64,000 nt of DNA from Paenibacillus sp. E222 (GTDB taxonomy: Bacteria > Bacillota > Bacilli > Paenibacillales > Paenibacillaceae), in contig NZ_CP058552.1 of the NCBI RefSeq assembly GCF_013401555.1, positions 4,588,001 through 4,652,000 on the forward strand, written 5' to 3'. Both the position numbers and the translations under genes were made by a program. How positions within the stretch are numbered: the first letter of the stretch is position 1; each line of letters begins with the position of its first letter. The notes below the pieces were generated by a model. It saw only the letters and a list, made by a program, of their open reading frames with translations. It made no database searches and was not told the DNA's origin. Shown piece by piece: positions 36,883 to 45,195 of the stretch.

Positions 36883-37218
36883 ATGGAGTTCAAATTTGGG
36901 AACGTTTCTATTCTTCTCCCCCCTTTACACATTACAATTATCGGAATCATTATTTTTTTCTTTTTAGTAAGGTGGAGCAAGCACTTAGAAACAAGACGTT
37001 TTACAGTTTTCTTTTACTTTTTGATCAGTACTTCCATTATTCCAATTTATTCTCGTTATACAACAGAAGGTGTCTTTCAGCTGTGGATTCCCTTAGGATT
37101 TATAGTGATCTTTCTGTACTTGTTTCGCAGCAAAAGATATCATCCATCTAAAATGAAAGCGAGTATTTTAGGGCTTTCCGTAGCAATATACCAGTTAATT
37201 CTTCAATATGTCGGATAG
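36883..37218 (+). CDS. Small multi-helix membrane protein
   Basis: 111 residues with AGGAGG about 10 bp before the ATG. Three hydrophobic helices are visible (LLPPLHITIIGIIIFFFLV, FTVFFYFLISTSIIPIY, LWIPLGFIVIFLYLF), possibly with a fourth at the C-terminus (ASILGLSVAIYQLILQYV). It is not recognised. An overlapping shifted frame of similar length is a shadow without a ribosome site. Confidence 0.6.
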   Translation: MEFKFGNVSILLPPLHITIIGIIIFFFLVRWSKHLETRRFTVFFYFLISTSIIPIYSRYTTEGVFQLWIPLGFIVIFLYLFRSKRYHPSKMKASILGLSVAIYQLILQYVG

Positions 37219-37371
37219 ATTTTGATATTTCTCCTCCACTATTAAGGCTCAAAAAGCGATTCTGTAGCAATAATTCATACATTTTAATGGAATGGAGTGG
37301 TTGGTTGGATAATTTCCGAATTGTGTATATATGCACTGAAGAGAAAAGGCATGCACTATTCTGTGTATGCT

Positions 37372-37466
37372 TGTCGCAGGACAAGAACATTATTACATTC
37401 AAAGTCCCTATTTTAGGGGCTTTTTTTGATTTGAGGAACTAAGTTCATATCCAAAGATGAGCACAG
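37372..37466 (+). repeat. Dispersed hairpin repeat, long copy 4 with compensatory stem
   Basis: It has TGTCGCAGGACAAGAACATT, then ACATTCAAA, the hairpin GTCCCTA-TTT-TAGGGGC, seven T, and the second module GAGGAACTAAGTTCAT to GATGAGCACA. In the stem a G-C pair of the other copies is swapped to C-G. It lies about 150 bp after the small membrane gene. Confidence 0.8.
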
Positions 37467-37505
37467 TTACAAGGTAGAATTAGAAAATTGTAAGGTAGAT
37501 AAAGC

Positions 37506-37545
37506 AAAACCCCGCCGTCTGAATCGACAGGTAACGGGGTTTTTA
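37506..37545. terminator. Bidirectional terminator at the chemoreceptor end
   Basis: AAAACCCCG (37506-37514) pairs with CGGGGTTTT (37535-37543). T-runs on both strands allow use from either side. It lies 3 bp after the chemoreceptor stop. Confidence 0.85.
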
Positions 37546-37548
37546 TTA

Positions 37549-39312
37549 TTATGAATCTGATTTACGGACTTCGATCTGAAATTGATCAGAATATGATTTG
37601 AGGTTCCCTGCAAGGCTGGCGAGCTGGCCGGATATGTTCGACAATTCGTTGGCCGATCGCTGCTGCTCCACAGCACTTGCAGTGACTTCTTCGGCCATGG
37701 CTGAAGTTTCCTCGGTTGCGGAAGCAATATAGCTCAAGTGCTGCTCCACTTCCTGACGAATAGAGTGCATATCCACCGTACGGCTTTCCAAACGTTGAGC
37801 CAGCTCATGCACTTCGTTCGATAAACGGCTAACCTGTCTGAACGTCTGGAGGCAATCAGCGATCTGTTCTTCCTGCTCCTTGACCGCCACCATATTCGCA
37901 TCAAAATGACTGCCCATACGATGTATCTCTTGAACAAATGAACTCAGGATTTCATCAATCTCCTGAATCGAACGTTCGGATTGCTGAGCGAGCTGTCCCA
38001 TTTCACCAGCAACGACCGCAAAGCCTTTTCCCGCTTCGCCAGCGCGGGCTGCCTCGATTGAAGCATTCAGCGATAGAATTTGAGTTTGTTTTAAAATGTT
38101 GTGTATTTGTCCGCTAATGGAGGAAGCGAGTTCCGATTGAGTCGTCAGTGAACTGGAAATTTCCTGCTGATGCTCAACACGCTTCGCATTCTCGCGGCTC
38201 TTTTCAAGCAGAACCTCATGTTCATGTGTAACTTGTACTTGCACGGCAGATAACTGCTCTGAAGTATGGGTAAACTGTTGCACATATGAACCTACTTCAT
38301 CCATTATTTTGCCGAGACTCTCTGAGTGCTGGACGGATTGTTCTGTCTCTTCGGCCTGTTTCGTAGACCCTATGGCAATTTCTTCGATCGCTCTGGAAAG
38401 TTCTTCGGTCTGACGCAGGTTCGTTTGAGCCGTTTCCGCAATATTTTTCGAGGAATGCTGCAAGGTATTGGATCCTTGCTGTATTCCCAACAGAATGTTC
38501 GTCAATTGGGCAACCATGACATTAATCAAATCACTGATGTCACCGAGCTGATCGTTTGTCATATGTTTGGACACGACTTTGAGATTCCCATCAGCAACCT
38601 GTTCGAGGCTTGACTTAATATCGCGCACTTGTCCGAGAATGCCCCTTACTACGAATAGCATCATAACCAAAGATAGAACGAGTACAACCACAAAAATCGG
38701 GATAATGGTCCGATAAGCATTATTCAAGGATGTCTCGGAGACTTGGTTCACTGCTGCAGCAGAAATATCAATGCCCAGATAGCCAATAATAGTACCTTGC
38801 GAATCCTTGATTGGTGTAAAGGAGGACAATAGCTGTCCCCAGGTTGGATCATCTACAATGCCCGTTGTGACGACTTCACCACTTAACAAGCGTTCCTGAA
38901 TCTGGGGTTTGAATTCCATTGCAGTCCCGTAAGGGCTGTATTCCTTATCGTCCCAATCTGCTCCATCCACGGTGTAGATCCACCCGTCTGAAGTTTTGTT
39001 ATACATATAAACGTATAAGGCTCCCGATTGAAGCCTAACTTTAACGAGTTCGTCTCTAAGACTTTTGTATTCGTTGCTCTCCTCTGAAGCAGTAGAGGAT
39101 AAAGTCGTGATTAATTCCGATTCCTGACCTAGTTGAGAGGCAGTATTCACTGCCAGCTGCTGATTGTTATGCTGCATGGTCATTAATGATGCATTTTCAC
39201 TAGAGTCGATAGTGGTCCACATGATTAGACCGCCCATGGCCAGCAGCGGAACCAGAATGATCAAATACAGTTTGAACCTTAAATCCATCTTTTTTTTGCG
39301 AGTCTGTCTCAC
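37549..39312 (-). CDS. Methyl-accepting chemotaxis protein with extracellular sensor
   Basis: A 587-residue transmembrane receptor starting at GTG with AAGGGGGA upstream. Helix 1 (LYLIILVPLLAMGGLIMW) is followed by a periplasm-facing Cache-like domain (about 35-190, including YTVDGADWDDKEYSPYG and IIGYLGIDIS), helix 2 (IIPIFVVVLVLSLVMMLFV), a HAMP domain, and a long cytoplasmic coiled coil. The signalling tip ILSLNASIEAARAGEAGKGF, then AVVAGEMGQLAQQS, is intact for CheA/CheW contact. The ligand is unknown; the Cache domain suggests a small organic molecule. Confidence 0.92.
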   Translation of the reverse strand: MRQTRKKKMDLRFKLYLIILVPLLAMGGLIMWTTIDSSENASLMTMQHNNQQLAVNTASQLGQESELITTLSSTASEESNEYKSLRDELVKVRLQSGALYVYMYNKTSDGWIYTVDGADWDDKEYSPYGTAMEFKPQIQERLLSGEVVTTGIVDDPTWGQLLSSFTPIKDSQGTIIGYLGIDISAAAVNQVSETSLNNAYRTIIPIFVVVLVLSLVMMLFVVRGILGQVRDIKSSLEQVADGNLKVVSKHMTNDQLGDISDLINVMVAQLTNILLGIQQGSNTLQHSSKNIAETAQTNLRQTEELSRAIEEIAIGSTKQAEETEQSVQHSESLGKIMDEVGSYVQQFTHTSEQLSAVQVQVTHEHEVLLEKSRENAKRVEHQQEISSSLTTQSELASSISGQIHNILKQTQILSLNASIEAARAGEAGKGFAVVAGEMGQLAQQSERSIQEIDEILSSFVQEIHRMGSHFDANMVAVKEQEEQIADCLQTFRQVSRLSNEVHELAQRLESRTVDMHSIRQEVEQHLSYIASATEETSAMAEEVTASAVEQQRSANELSNISGQLASLAGNLKSYSDQFQIEVRKSDS

Positions 39313-39392
39313 GTTCTGTTCCCCCTTGGAAGTAATAAATAATATGGTTATTGTATAACCCCATACTATTTATCGTAATATTGAAGGGGGAA

Positions 39393-39569
39393 ATGAAGAC
39401 TAATCCTAAATTTGTATATACATATAGGTTGAAGTGCAGAAAACTCTTGGGATTGGATAAACGTCCAGGCTGCTTTTTCGTCCATGTTTTAGATGAATCT
39501 TCATTATCGTACGCAGTGGTTGATTCTGAAAATTGTCCAACAAGCCACCATTCTATAGAAAGTATTTGA
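39393..39569 (+). CDS. Possible small hypothetical protein
   Basis: 58 residues from the ATG at 39393. The ribosome site GAAGGGGG is only about 2 bp away, too close for efficient use. There is no known family and no membrane helix. It precedes the leader of the ABC-F gene. It may be chance. Confidence 0.3.
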   Translation: MKTNPKFVYTYRLKCRKLLGLDKRPGCFFVHVLDESSLSYAVVDSENCPTSHHSIESI

Positions 39570-39577
39570 ATTTCGAA

Positions 39578-39696
39578 GTGGGGGTGAGGGCAACAAATGG
39601 ATTGTACTTGGTGGTAAACAGTGTTACTCTAAAAGTCTGTGTTTAACAATACATTTAATATTAGCCACCATTTTAGTTATAAAGAAAGGTAACACT
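39578..39696 (+). promoter_or_regulatory. Leader of ABC-F gene with six-codon uORF and RBS-sequestering helix
   Basis: GGGGGTGAGGG (39578-39589) precedes a small ORF at 39597-39617 encoding MDCTWW and ending TAA. Three bases later AGTGTTACT (39620-39628) is complementary over 9 bp to GGTAACACT (39688-39696), which holds the end of the ABC-F ribosome site and touches its ATG. A second possible pairing is GGTGG (39610-39614) with CCACC (39665-39669). A ribosome stalled at the uORF end would cover 39620-39628 and free the ribosome site. This matches the logic of translational attenuation known for antibiotic-resistance genes; function is inferred. Confidence 0.5.
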
Positions 39697-41436
39697 ATGA
39701 TAAAAGTTGATAACTTATCCTTCTCGTTTCCACAAAAAGAACTATATAATAACATTTCATTTACGCTTGAAGAGGCACAACATTGCGCTTTTATCGGAAC
39801 AAGCGGCAGTGGGAAAAGTACACTGATCGATATCCTGATGGATCCTGAACGATATTTGTTCGAGGGCAAGTTAGAGATAGACCCCGATTGCAGAATTGGG
39901 TATGTGAGTCAGTTCTCGCAAGTCGAGAAAACGAAAGAAATGACCGTTTTTGAATATATCGGAGAAGAATTCATCAAGTTACAAGATGAAATCACAGCTA
40001 TGTATGCGGAGATGGCCACCACGTCGGATATGGATGCGCTGCTTGAAAAGGTTCAATTGGCTTTGGATGCCTTCGAGGCGATGGATGGGGATAATTACGA
40101 AAACACCATTAATAAGCAGCTAAACCTGGCCAACCTCATGAAGCTAAAAGACCTTGATGTATCCGAATTAAGCGGCGGGGAATTCAAACTTATTCAAGTA
40201 ATGAAGGAAATGCTGAATCGTCCAGACTTAATGATCATGGACGAACCCGATGTATTTCTAGACTTTGAAAACCTGAATGCACTTAAAAAATTGATTAATT
40301 CCCACAAGGGAATGCTTCTCGTTGTTACGCACAATCGCTATCTTTTGAATCATTGTTTCAATAAAATAATACACCTTGAAAACACGGAGATCCAAGAGTT
40401 TGACGGGCGATACATCGACTATAACTTCTCGTTGCTTCAGACGAAGATCGAGCTGCAAGAAATTGCGGTAGCTGAAGCTGAAGAAATTGAGAGGTACGAT
40501 CATATCATCGACAATCTTAGAGAGATCGCCACGTATAATTCGGAAGCCTCCAGAGGCAGAGCGTTAAAAGCCAGAGTCAAGTTTCAAGAGAGATTGGAAG
40601 CGCGTCGAATAAAAGAACCATTTGTTGATATCAAGCAGCCGAATATCCGTTTTGGCATCGAAAAGGAAATGGAAGACCCCGTTGTGGTTAACGTCAATAA
40701 CTATAGCGTTTCCTTTGACGAATTACTTTTGGAAAATGTGAACTTTGAGATCAAATCGACAGATAAAATAGCCCTGATCGGTCCAAACGGTACCGGGAAA
40801 ACGACGTTACTCCGCGAAATCTTCCAAAATAATCAGGATTCTATTGAAATAAATGCTGATGCTACAGTGGCTTATTTATCTCAGTTTCAAGGCGAAATGC
40901 TCAAGGATTCGAATACCATACTAAACGACTTTATTGATGCTGGGTTTCAAACTTATGATGAGATTAGATTGCATCTTTTGGACTATGGCTTTGAAGGAGA
41001 AATCCTTGATCAAAAGATAGAGTCTTTATCTGGTGGAGAAAAAAACATGCTTCAATTGGCTAAAGTTTCTGCCAGTCAAGCCAACGTATTGCTGCTTGAT
41101 GAACCAACAAGCCATTTAGACATCTATTCACAAATCGCATTGGAGAAAGCTATTGAGGACTACAAAGGTGCGATTCTCATGATTTCTCATGATTTCTATT
41201 CTGTTGTAAATGGTATGGATTATGTTTTAATTATTGAGGACAAAACGATTAACAAGATGAGTATACAAGAATTTAGAGAGATGATTTATGCGAGTCATTT
41301 TGATGAAAACTATCTAGAAACGGAACAAAAGAAAAAGTCTGTTGAAATGAAAATCGAATTGGCTTTAAAAGATACTAATTTTGAACTTGCCAAAGTTTTG
41401 GTTGATGAGCTAGAAGAGCTAATTAAGTTCCTTTAA
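39697..41436 (+). CDS. ABC-F family ATPase (ribosome-associated or antibiotic-resistance type)
   Basis: 579 residues with two ATP-binding domains and no membrane helices. Walker A motifs are GTSGSGKST (about residue 37) and GPNGTGKTT (about 365). Signature motifs are LSGGE in both halves. Walker B is LMIMDEPDVFLDFE in the first domain and VLLLDEPTSHLD in the second. The linker (about 245-310) is charged and coiled and should reach the ribosomal exit or peptidyl site. Domain 1 has DVFLD in place of the usual TNHLD. Family members rescue ribosomes or protect them from macrolides, lincosamides or pleuromutilins. The upstream leader fits the resistance type. Confidence 0.87.
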   Translation: MIKVDNLSFSFPQKELYNNISFTLEEAQHCAFIGTSGSGKSTLIDILMDPERYLFEGKLEIDPDCRIGYVSQFSQVEKTKEMTVFEYIGEEFIKLQDEITAMYAEMATTSDMDALLEKVQLALDAFEAMDGDNYENTINKQLNLANLMKLKDLDVSELSGGEFKLIQVMKEMLNRPDLMIMDEPDVFLDFENLNALKKLINSHKGMLLVVTHNRYLLNHCFNKIIHLENTEIQEFDGRYIDYNFSLLQTKIELQEIAVAEAEEIERYDHIIDNLREIATYNSEASRGRALKARVKFQERLEARRIKEPFVDIKQPNIRFGIEKEMEDPVVVNVNNYSVSFDELLLENVNFEIKSTDKIALIGPNGTGKTTLLREIFQNNQDSIEINADATVAYLSQFQGEMLKDSNTILNDFIDAGFQTYDEIRLHLLDYGFEGEILDQKIESLSGGEKNMLQLAKVSASQANVLLLDEPTSHLDIYSQIALEKAIEDYKGAILMISHDFYSVVNGMDYVLIIEDKTINKMSIQEFREMIYASHFDENYLETEQKKKSVEMKIELALKDTNFELAKVLVDELEELIKFL

Positions 41437-41470
41437 AGTGAATTAGTCTGAGTTCAACGATGAATATGAT

Positions 41471-41505
41471 ATTCCCATTTGAAGTCGCTATTATAGCGGC
41501 TTTTT
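41471..41505 (+). repeat. Dispersed hairpin repeat, copy 5, terminator of ABC-F gene
   Basis: ATTCCCATTTGAA is followed by the hairpin GTCGCTA-TTA-TAGCGGC and TTTTT. It lies 35 bp after the ABC-F stop and should terminate it. Confidence 0.75.
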
Positions 41506-41581
41506 ATATTGACGGAATGGACAAGAATATAGGGCGATTACCGATTAGATATGGGGCAGATGTCGTAGTCTCTGAACTTGA

Positions 41582-41926
41582 ATCTTTCAAAAATCCAGTA
41601 AGCTTGAAATCTCTGCAGAATTCTATCAAAACTATCTTGGACTGGTTCGTTCACAGGCTGGGCCACCTCATGCTGTAGTCTTCGAAACAAAGCCTATTGC
41701 ATTTGCTCTTCGTGACCTGTTGCCTGAAACAGAACTCGGTTCAGGTACTCAGCCTGGACTTGGTGTCGCTCTGTGGCTTCATGCCCCCAATACGCAAGAA
41801 ATCCACAACAAGCTTATTGCAGCAGGCGTAAAGATTACGTCTTCACCAATAGATGGACCATTCGGACGAACTTTTACATTTGCCGACCCAGACGGTTACC
41901 TAGTTACCCTTCACAGTAAAGCTTAA
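41582..41926 (+). pseudogene. N-terminally truncated VOC/glyoxalase-fold protein
   Basis: From about 41600 the frame reads EISAEFYQNYLGLVRSQAG, FETKPIAFALRDLLP, VALWLHAPNTQEIHNKLIAA and FGRTFTFADPDGYLVTLH, a classic VOC-superfamily domain with the C-terminal DPDGY motif and metal-ligand region. No start codon with a ribosome site is present upstream and the first strand is missing. An ATG at 41720 would leave only the second half. Confidence 0.7.
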
Positions 41927-42293
41927 TACGAAAGTGTATCTGGCTTAACAATAGTGATAACTTTTTCTGTCACAGTGAGCCAAATGTTATTACAACATTA
42001 AGACCTTATTACTAAAAGTTGTTTTCTCCCCATACGGTTGACAGGTGAAATGATAAATCCTGTTACTGTGAGGGGAGTTTTTTCATGTTGAAGAATTAAC
42101 AGCTATGTTGGGTACGAAAGGGGATCTAAAGATATGAGACGGAGGCCTGGGTTCACAGAATCTAATATTTTTACAATCGATACTATAGAGTATTTAATAG
42201 GTGATATAGATTATTCCAAATATGGGTTATGATATTCTTAAGTGGAAGATATAATGCTTTGAATTTCTGTGTACAAGAGGTGGAAAAACAACT

Positions 42294-42503
42294 ATGAAAA
42301 ATAGAAATATAACAGGTATTGCAGTGGCCATAATTTATTGTGTTGTTCTTTATGTTTATTTAACTGATGCCCCTCCTGGTGAAGCTCCAAATAATCCGCT
42401 ATGGGTATATTCCTTGTTTCCACTTGGAGTTGTTGTAATTACCTCTCTTTTTGATTATGTGATCAAGTTCGATTTCTTCAGAAAAAGAAAAAAGAAGAAG
42501 TAG
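42294..42503 (+). CDS. Small two-helix membrane protein
   Basis: 69 residues, start ATG with AGAGGTGG upstream. Two helices (ITGIAVAIIYCVVLYVYL and PLWVYSLFPLGVVVITSLF) are separated by a Pro-rich loop, with a basic tail FFRKRKKKK. Similar small proteins occur in Paenibacillus but the function is unknown. A copy of the dispersed repeat follows. Confidence 0.6.
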   Translation: MKNRNITGIAVAIIYCVVLYVYLTDAPPGEAPNNPLWVYSLFPLGVVVITSLFDYVIKFDFFRKRKKKK

Positions 42504-42527
42504 TAGAAAAGAGTAAAAAATGAATGG

Positions 42528-42623
42528 TGTCGCGGAACAAGAACATTCTTCCATTCAAAGTCGCTATTATAGCGGCTTTTTTGTTTTAAGGAACCAAGTT
42601 CATGTCCCAAGATGAGGACATGA
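42528..42623 (+). repeat. Dispersed hairpin repeat, best-preserved long copy 6
   Basis: It runs from TGTCGCGGAACAAGAACATT to CTTCCATTCAAA, then the hairpin GTCGCTA-TTA-TAGCGGC, six T, then AAGGAACCAAG and a second hairpin TTCATGTCC-N8-GGACATGAA. The two-hairpin layout is clearest here. It lies 24 bp after the small membrane gene. Confidence 0.85.
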
Positions 42624-42786
42624 ATATGTACCATTGTGATTTGTTGTGTCTCTGTATTAGTCCTCGGAGAAGAAGATATATATGTAAAGCATACAAGTCG
42701 CGCTTAACAATGAAATAACATTTTACAGGTACAATATTTTAGAGTACATAAAGTCTAGTTATTATGCGGACAGAGGAGAGGTTCGA

Positions 42787-43111
42787 TTGGAATTCACAGT
42801 AAGTAGCTCTGAATTATTGGATAGTATTTTCAAAGCTGCACCGTTTTTTGCCCAGCTTTGCCAGAAAGAAGATATTGCGCTAGCTATCGCCGACAAAGAG
42901 AAATTGATATTTTATTCGCCAGACCGCAGCAATCCGCTGGATGTAAAACCCGGTTCACTGATCTCGAAAGGTCAAGGTATTGAAATAGCGATGACGACCA
43001 GACAGATGGTCATCAAGTCTATAGGGCAGTTCCTAGTCCTGAGACTATTTTCTTTAATTGAACAAGCTCCTATCGCGAATGCGAGAGAACTTGTTCAGAT
43101 TAAAAGTTTTC
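42787..43111 (+). pseudogene. 5' fragment of a soluble methyl-accepting chemotaxis protein
   Basis: A TTG start with AGAGGAG upstream opens a frame resembling the N-terminus of cytoplasmic Bacillales chemoreceptors (LLDSIFKAAPFFAQL, IFYSPDRSNPLDVKPG). The likeness ends near 43020. There is no signalling domain, because the convergent SgrR-like gene occupies the DNA from 43112. A stem TGAACAAGCTC / GAGAACTTGTTCA (43059-43097) lies in the junction. Confidence 0.6.
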
Positions 43112-44980
43112 TCAATCAAAGGACGGTCGTAACGCAAGTCTATAAAAATCTGCCCAGCCATAAGCGTTTGTCTGCATTCCTATTAAACGTTTATCGTAGT
43201 AAGTGGACTGGTTTAGATGGTACAAAAAGAATACAGCCCGTTTATCTCTAAGCCATTGTTCTGTTTCTTGGGTCATTAGAATTCGTTTGTTTGCTTCTGG
43301 CTCGTTTTCGATCTTATGCAATCTAATGTTTAGATGCTCATAAACCTCCGGGGATAGGTGCCTACGTACGACGTGACGATCGTCAAACATAAGACGTAAA
43401 AAAGAAATAACCGAATTATCATCAACAACAGCGTTAGCTAATACAAGATCGGCAGCATCGATAATCTCTGGACGAATAAACTCTTCGTAATCTCGAACTT
43501 CTACGTTAATTTTCACTCCATATATAGCGCATTGCTCGCTAAACCAGCGAGCGTTTCGTTCCAAGGAATCACCCAATATATGATAGGTCAGAATTGATAG
43601 TGTTTGTTGTGGATGAACGGGTGGTCCTTCTAGAAAATTTGGTTCTGATTTTAAGTAGCTGGGACCATAATTCAGATAGTCATGCTTTAACATTTGTTCA
43701 GAGATGATGCTCCAATCAGGAAAAAAACTATAAGCAGGGCTATAGGTATGATTATTGAGATCTGCATTCATGCGATGTGGATTGGCTACAAGACTAAGCC
43801 AATGTCGAAAATCGTCAGATTCTAGAGGTCCTGGCTTGTTTAGTTGAAATGTCATATAAGTGCATCCTGTTTCTATTCTTTCAATGTCAGGAGGTTGATT
43901 GTTTCGTGGGTGAAGTTGAAATGGATGAATATAGGGAAGCGTGTCCCCAGCTAATTCCCTTAGCGGCAATGAACGATAACGGGTTTCCGGTAAGATCCAC
44001 AGTTCAACCCGATCCAGCTGAGCTCGTCCCGAAAAATAAGCAGGAAAGGCTTCAAGAACAATTTGGGAGTCATCGTTTTCTACCACTCGGAACGGGCCAC
44101 TTCCAATGGGAAGACGTGCAAATTCCCCAGGTGAACGTTTGGCCGAAGAGAGGGGGAGGATTGAAGCACGTGGAGAAGCAAGCAGTTGTGGAAGAAGGTG
44201 ATAAGGTCGTCTTAGACTAATTTTAACACAGTATGGGCCTATGGCCCTGATTTTATCTATTGGAAGCTCAGTCCATTCTGTTCGCCCAAATTTTGTTGAA
44301 GTTAATCGTTCAAGAGTATAGACAACATCCTTCGCATGGAGTTCGGTATTATCATGAAAGAGTATCCCTTTACGTATGTAAAAAGTCCATGTACTCTCAG
44401 TATTATCGGTTTCCCAGTAATAAGCCAAATGAGGAAGGATTTCGTTATTGTCATCATTCTTGATAAGAAGCGTATCAAAGAGTTGCCGGGCCATATGCCA
44501 CTCCGTACGCCGAAGTGTAAAAGCCGGATCTAAATTAGTCATACTTCGATAAAAGGGAAGACGCAGCGTGTCTAATTGATAATGTTCATTCTTATCTACG
44601 CGGTAACCATACTGTCCCTCTAGCCACTGTACAAATCTGCCACGTATTACATCGTCCACGTGGTGGTTCTCAAGTAATCGTATTCCATCATGAAACCTTC
44701 CTTTAATCGTTGCCTCCTGGGCAAGTGCGAGCACTACTTCCGCTTCCGAAGTTAATATAGTCAGCGTTGAGCGATTACCTCGTCCGCGTCCTGGAGACCA
44801 TGCAATCCACCCAGCCGTACATAAACGACGGATGATCCACTTTACATTACGTGGTGTGCAGTTCCATACTGTGCCCAACTCCTGTAATGTCGTCTTGTGT
44901 GAAATCTGTGCTTCGAGCGTGCTAAACAATTTTTTGAGATTGAAGAAATGTTCAGATAACTGCAGAAGATTCACCTCCAA
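43112..44980 (-). CDS. SgrR-family regulator with solute-binding domain
   Basis: 622 residues. The N-terminal winged helix (about 1-110) contains TTLQELGTVWNCTPRNVKWI and the basic wing SPGRGRGNRSTL. The remaining 500 residues are an SBP_bac_5 peptide/solute-binding fold (FRQ-like start LRLPFYRSMTNLDPAF, then GILFHDNTELHAKDVVYTLE). This layout is that of E. coli SgrR and Bacillus YbaX-like regulators. There is no signal peptide, so it works in the cytoplasm as a ligand-sensing DNA-binding protein. It is divergent from an EamA exporter, its likely target. Confidence 0.85.
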   Translation of the reverse strand: MEVNLLQLSEHFFNLKKLFSTLEAQISHKTTLQELGTVWNCTPRNVKWIIRRLCTAGWIAWSPGRGRGNRSTLTILTSEAEVVLALAQEATIKGRFHDGIRLLENHHVDDVIRGRFVQWLEGQYGYRVDKNEHYQLDTLRLPFYRSMTNLDPAFTLRRTEWHMARQLFDTLLIKNDDNNEILPHLAYYWETDNTESTWTFYIRKGILFHDNTELHAKDVVYTLERLTSTKFGRTEWTELPIDKIRAIGPYCVKISLRRPYHLLPQLLASPRASILPLSSAKRSPGEFARLPIGSGPFRVVENDDSQIVLEAFPAYFSGRAQLDRVELWILPETRYRSLPLRELAGDTLPYIHPFQLHPRNNQPPDIERIETGCTYMTFQLNKPGPLESDDFRHWLSLVANPHRMNADLNNHTYSPAYSFFPDWSIISEQMLKHDYLNYGPSYLKSEPNFLEGPPVHPQQTLSILTYHILGDSLERNARWFSEQCAIYGVKINVEVRDYEEFIRPEIIDAADLVLANAVVDDNSVISFLRLMFDDRHVVRRHLSPEVYEHLNIRLHKIENEPEANKRILMTQETEQWLRDKRAVFFLYHLNQSTYYDKRLIGMQTNAYGWADFYRLALRPSFD

Positions 44981-45089
44981 ATAAAAGGGGAAGTTTAAAA
45001 TTTAAAACTATACTCTTTTTATTTCCCTTATTTTAACTACAATCATAACATACGAACCATAAGTGCAGCTAAATAGGAAGGAGAATGTT

Positions 45090-45195
45090 ATGGAAATGAA
45101 GCCATGATCATCATCGGCAAGCTTTAATAAAGGCAAAGGAGTGTATCAGAGAATGGTTCACTGTTCACGAAGAAAGAGGTGGCTGTGTTGACTAA
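45090..45195 (+). pseudogene. Small ORF upstream of the EamA gene, interrupted by one base
   Basis: GGAAGGAG precedes ATG 45090, which encodes only MEMKP before TGA. Removing one C at 45102 or 45103 joins ATG GAA ATG AAG to a frame reading HDHHRQALIKAKECIREWFT and VHEERGGCVD, whose TAA (45193-45195) overlaps the start of the exporter. The intact form would be a peptide of about 34 residues translationally coupled to the transporter. Confidence 0.4.

Noticed and set aside
36852..37151. 99-residue frame overlapping the membrane gene at 36883
   Set aside because: Shifted frame of the well-supported 36883 gene, with no ribosome site of its own.
39694..41436. ABC-F protein as a membrane ABC transporter
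   Set aside because: Two fused ATP-binding domains with a charged linker and no membrane helices or adjacent permease gene identify an ABC-F protein.
41460..41678. 72-residue frame after the ABC-F gene
   Set aside because: It starts inside the dispersed repeat and its 3' half is an out-of-frame reading of the VOC remnant.
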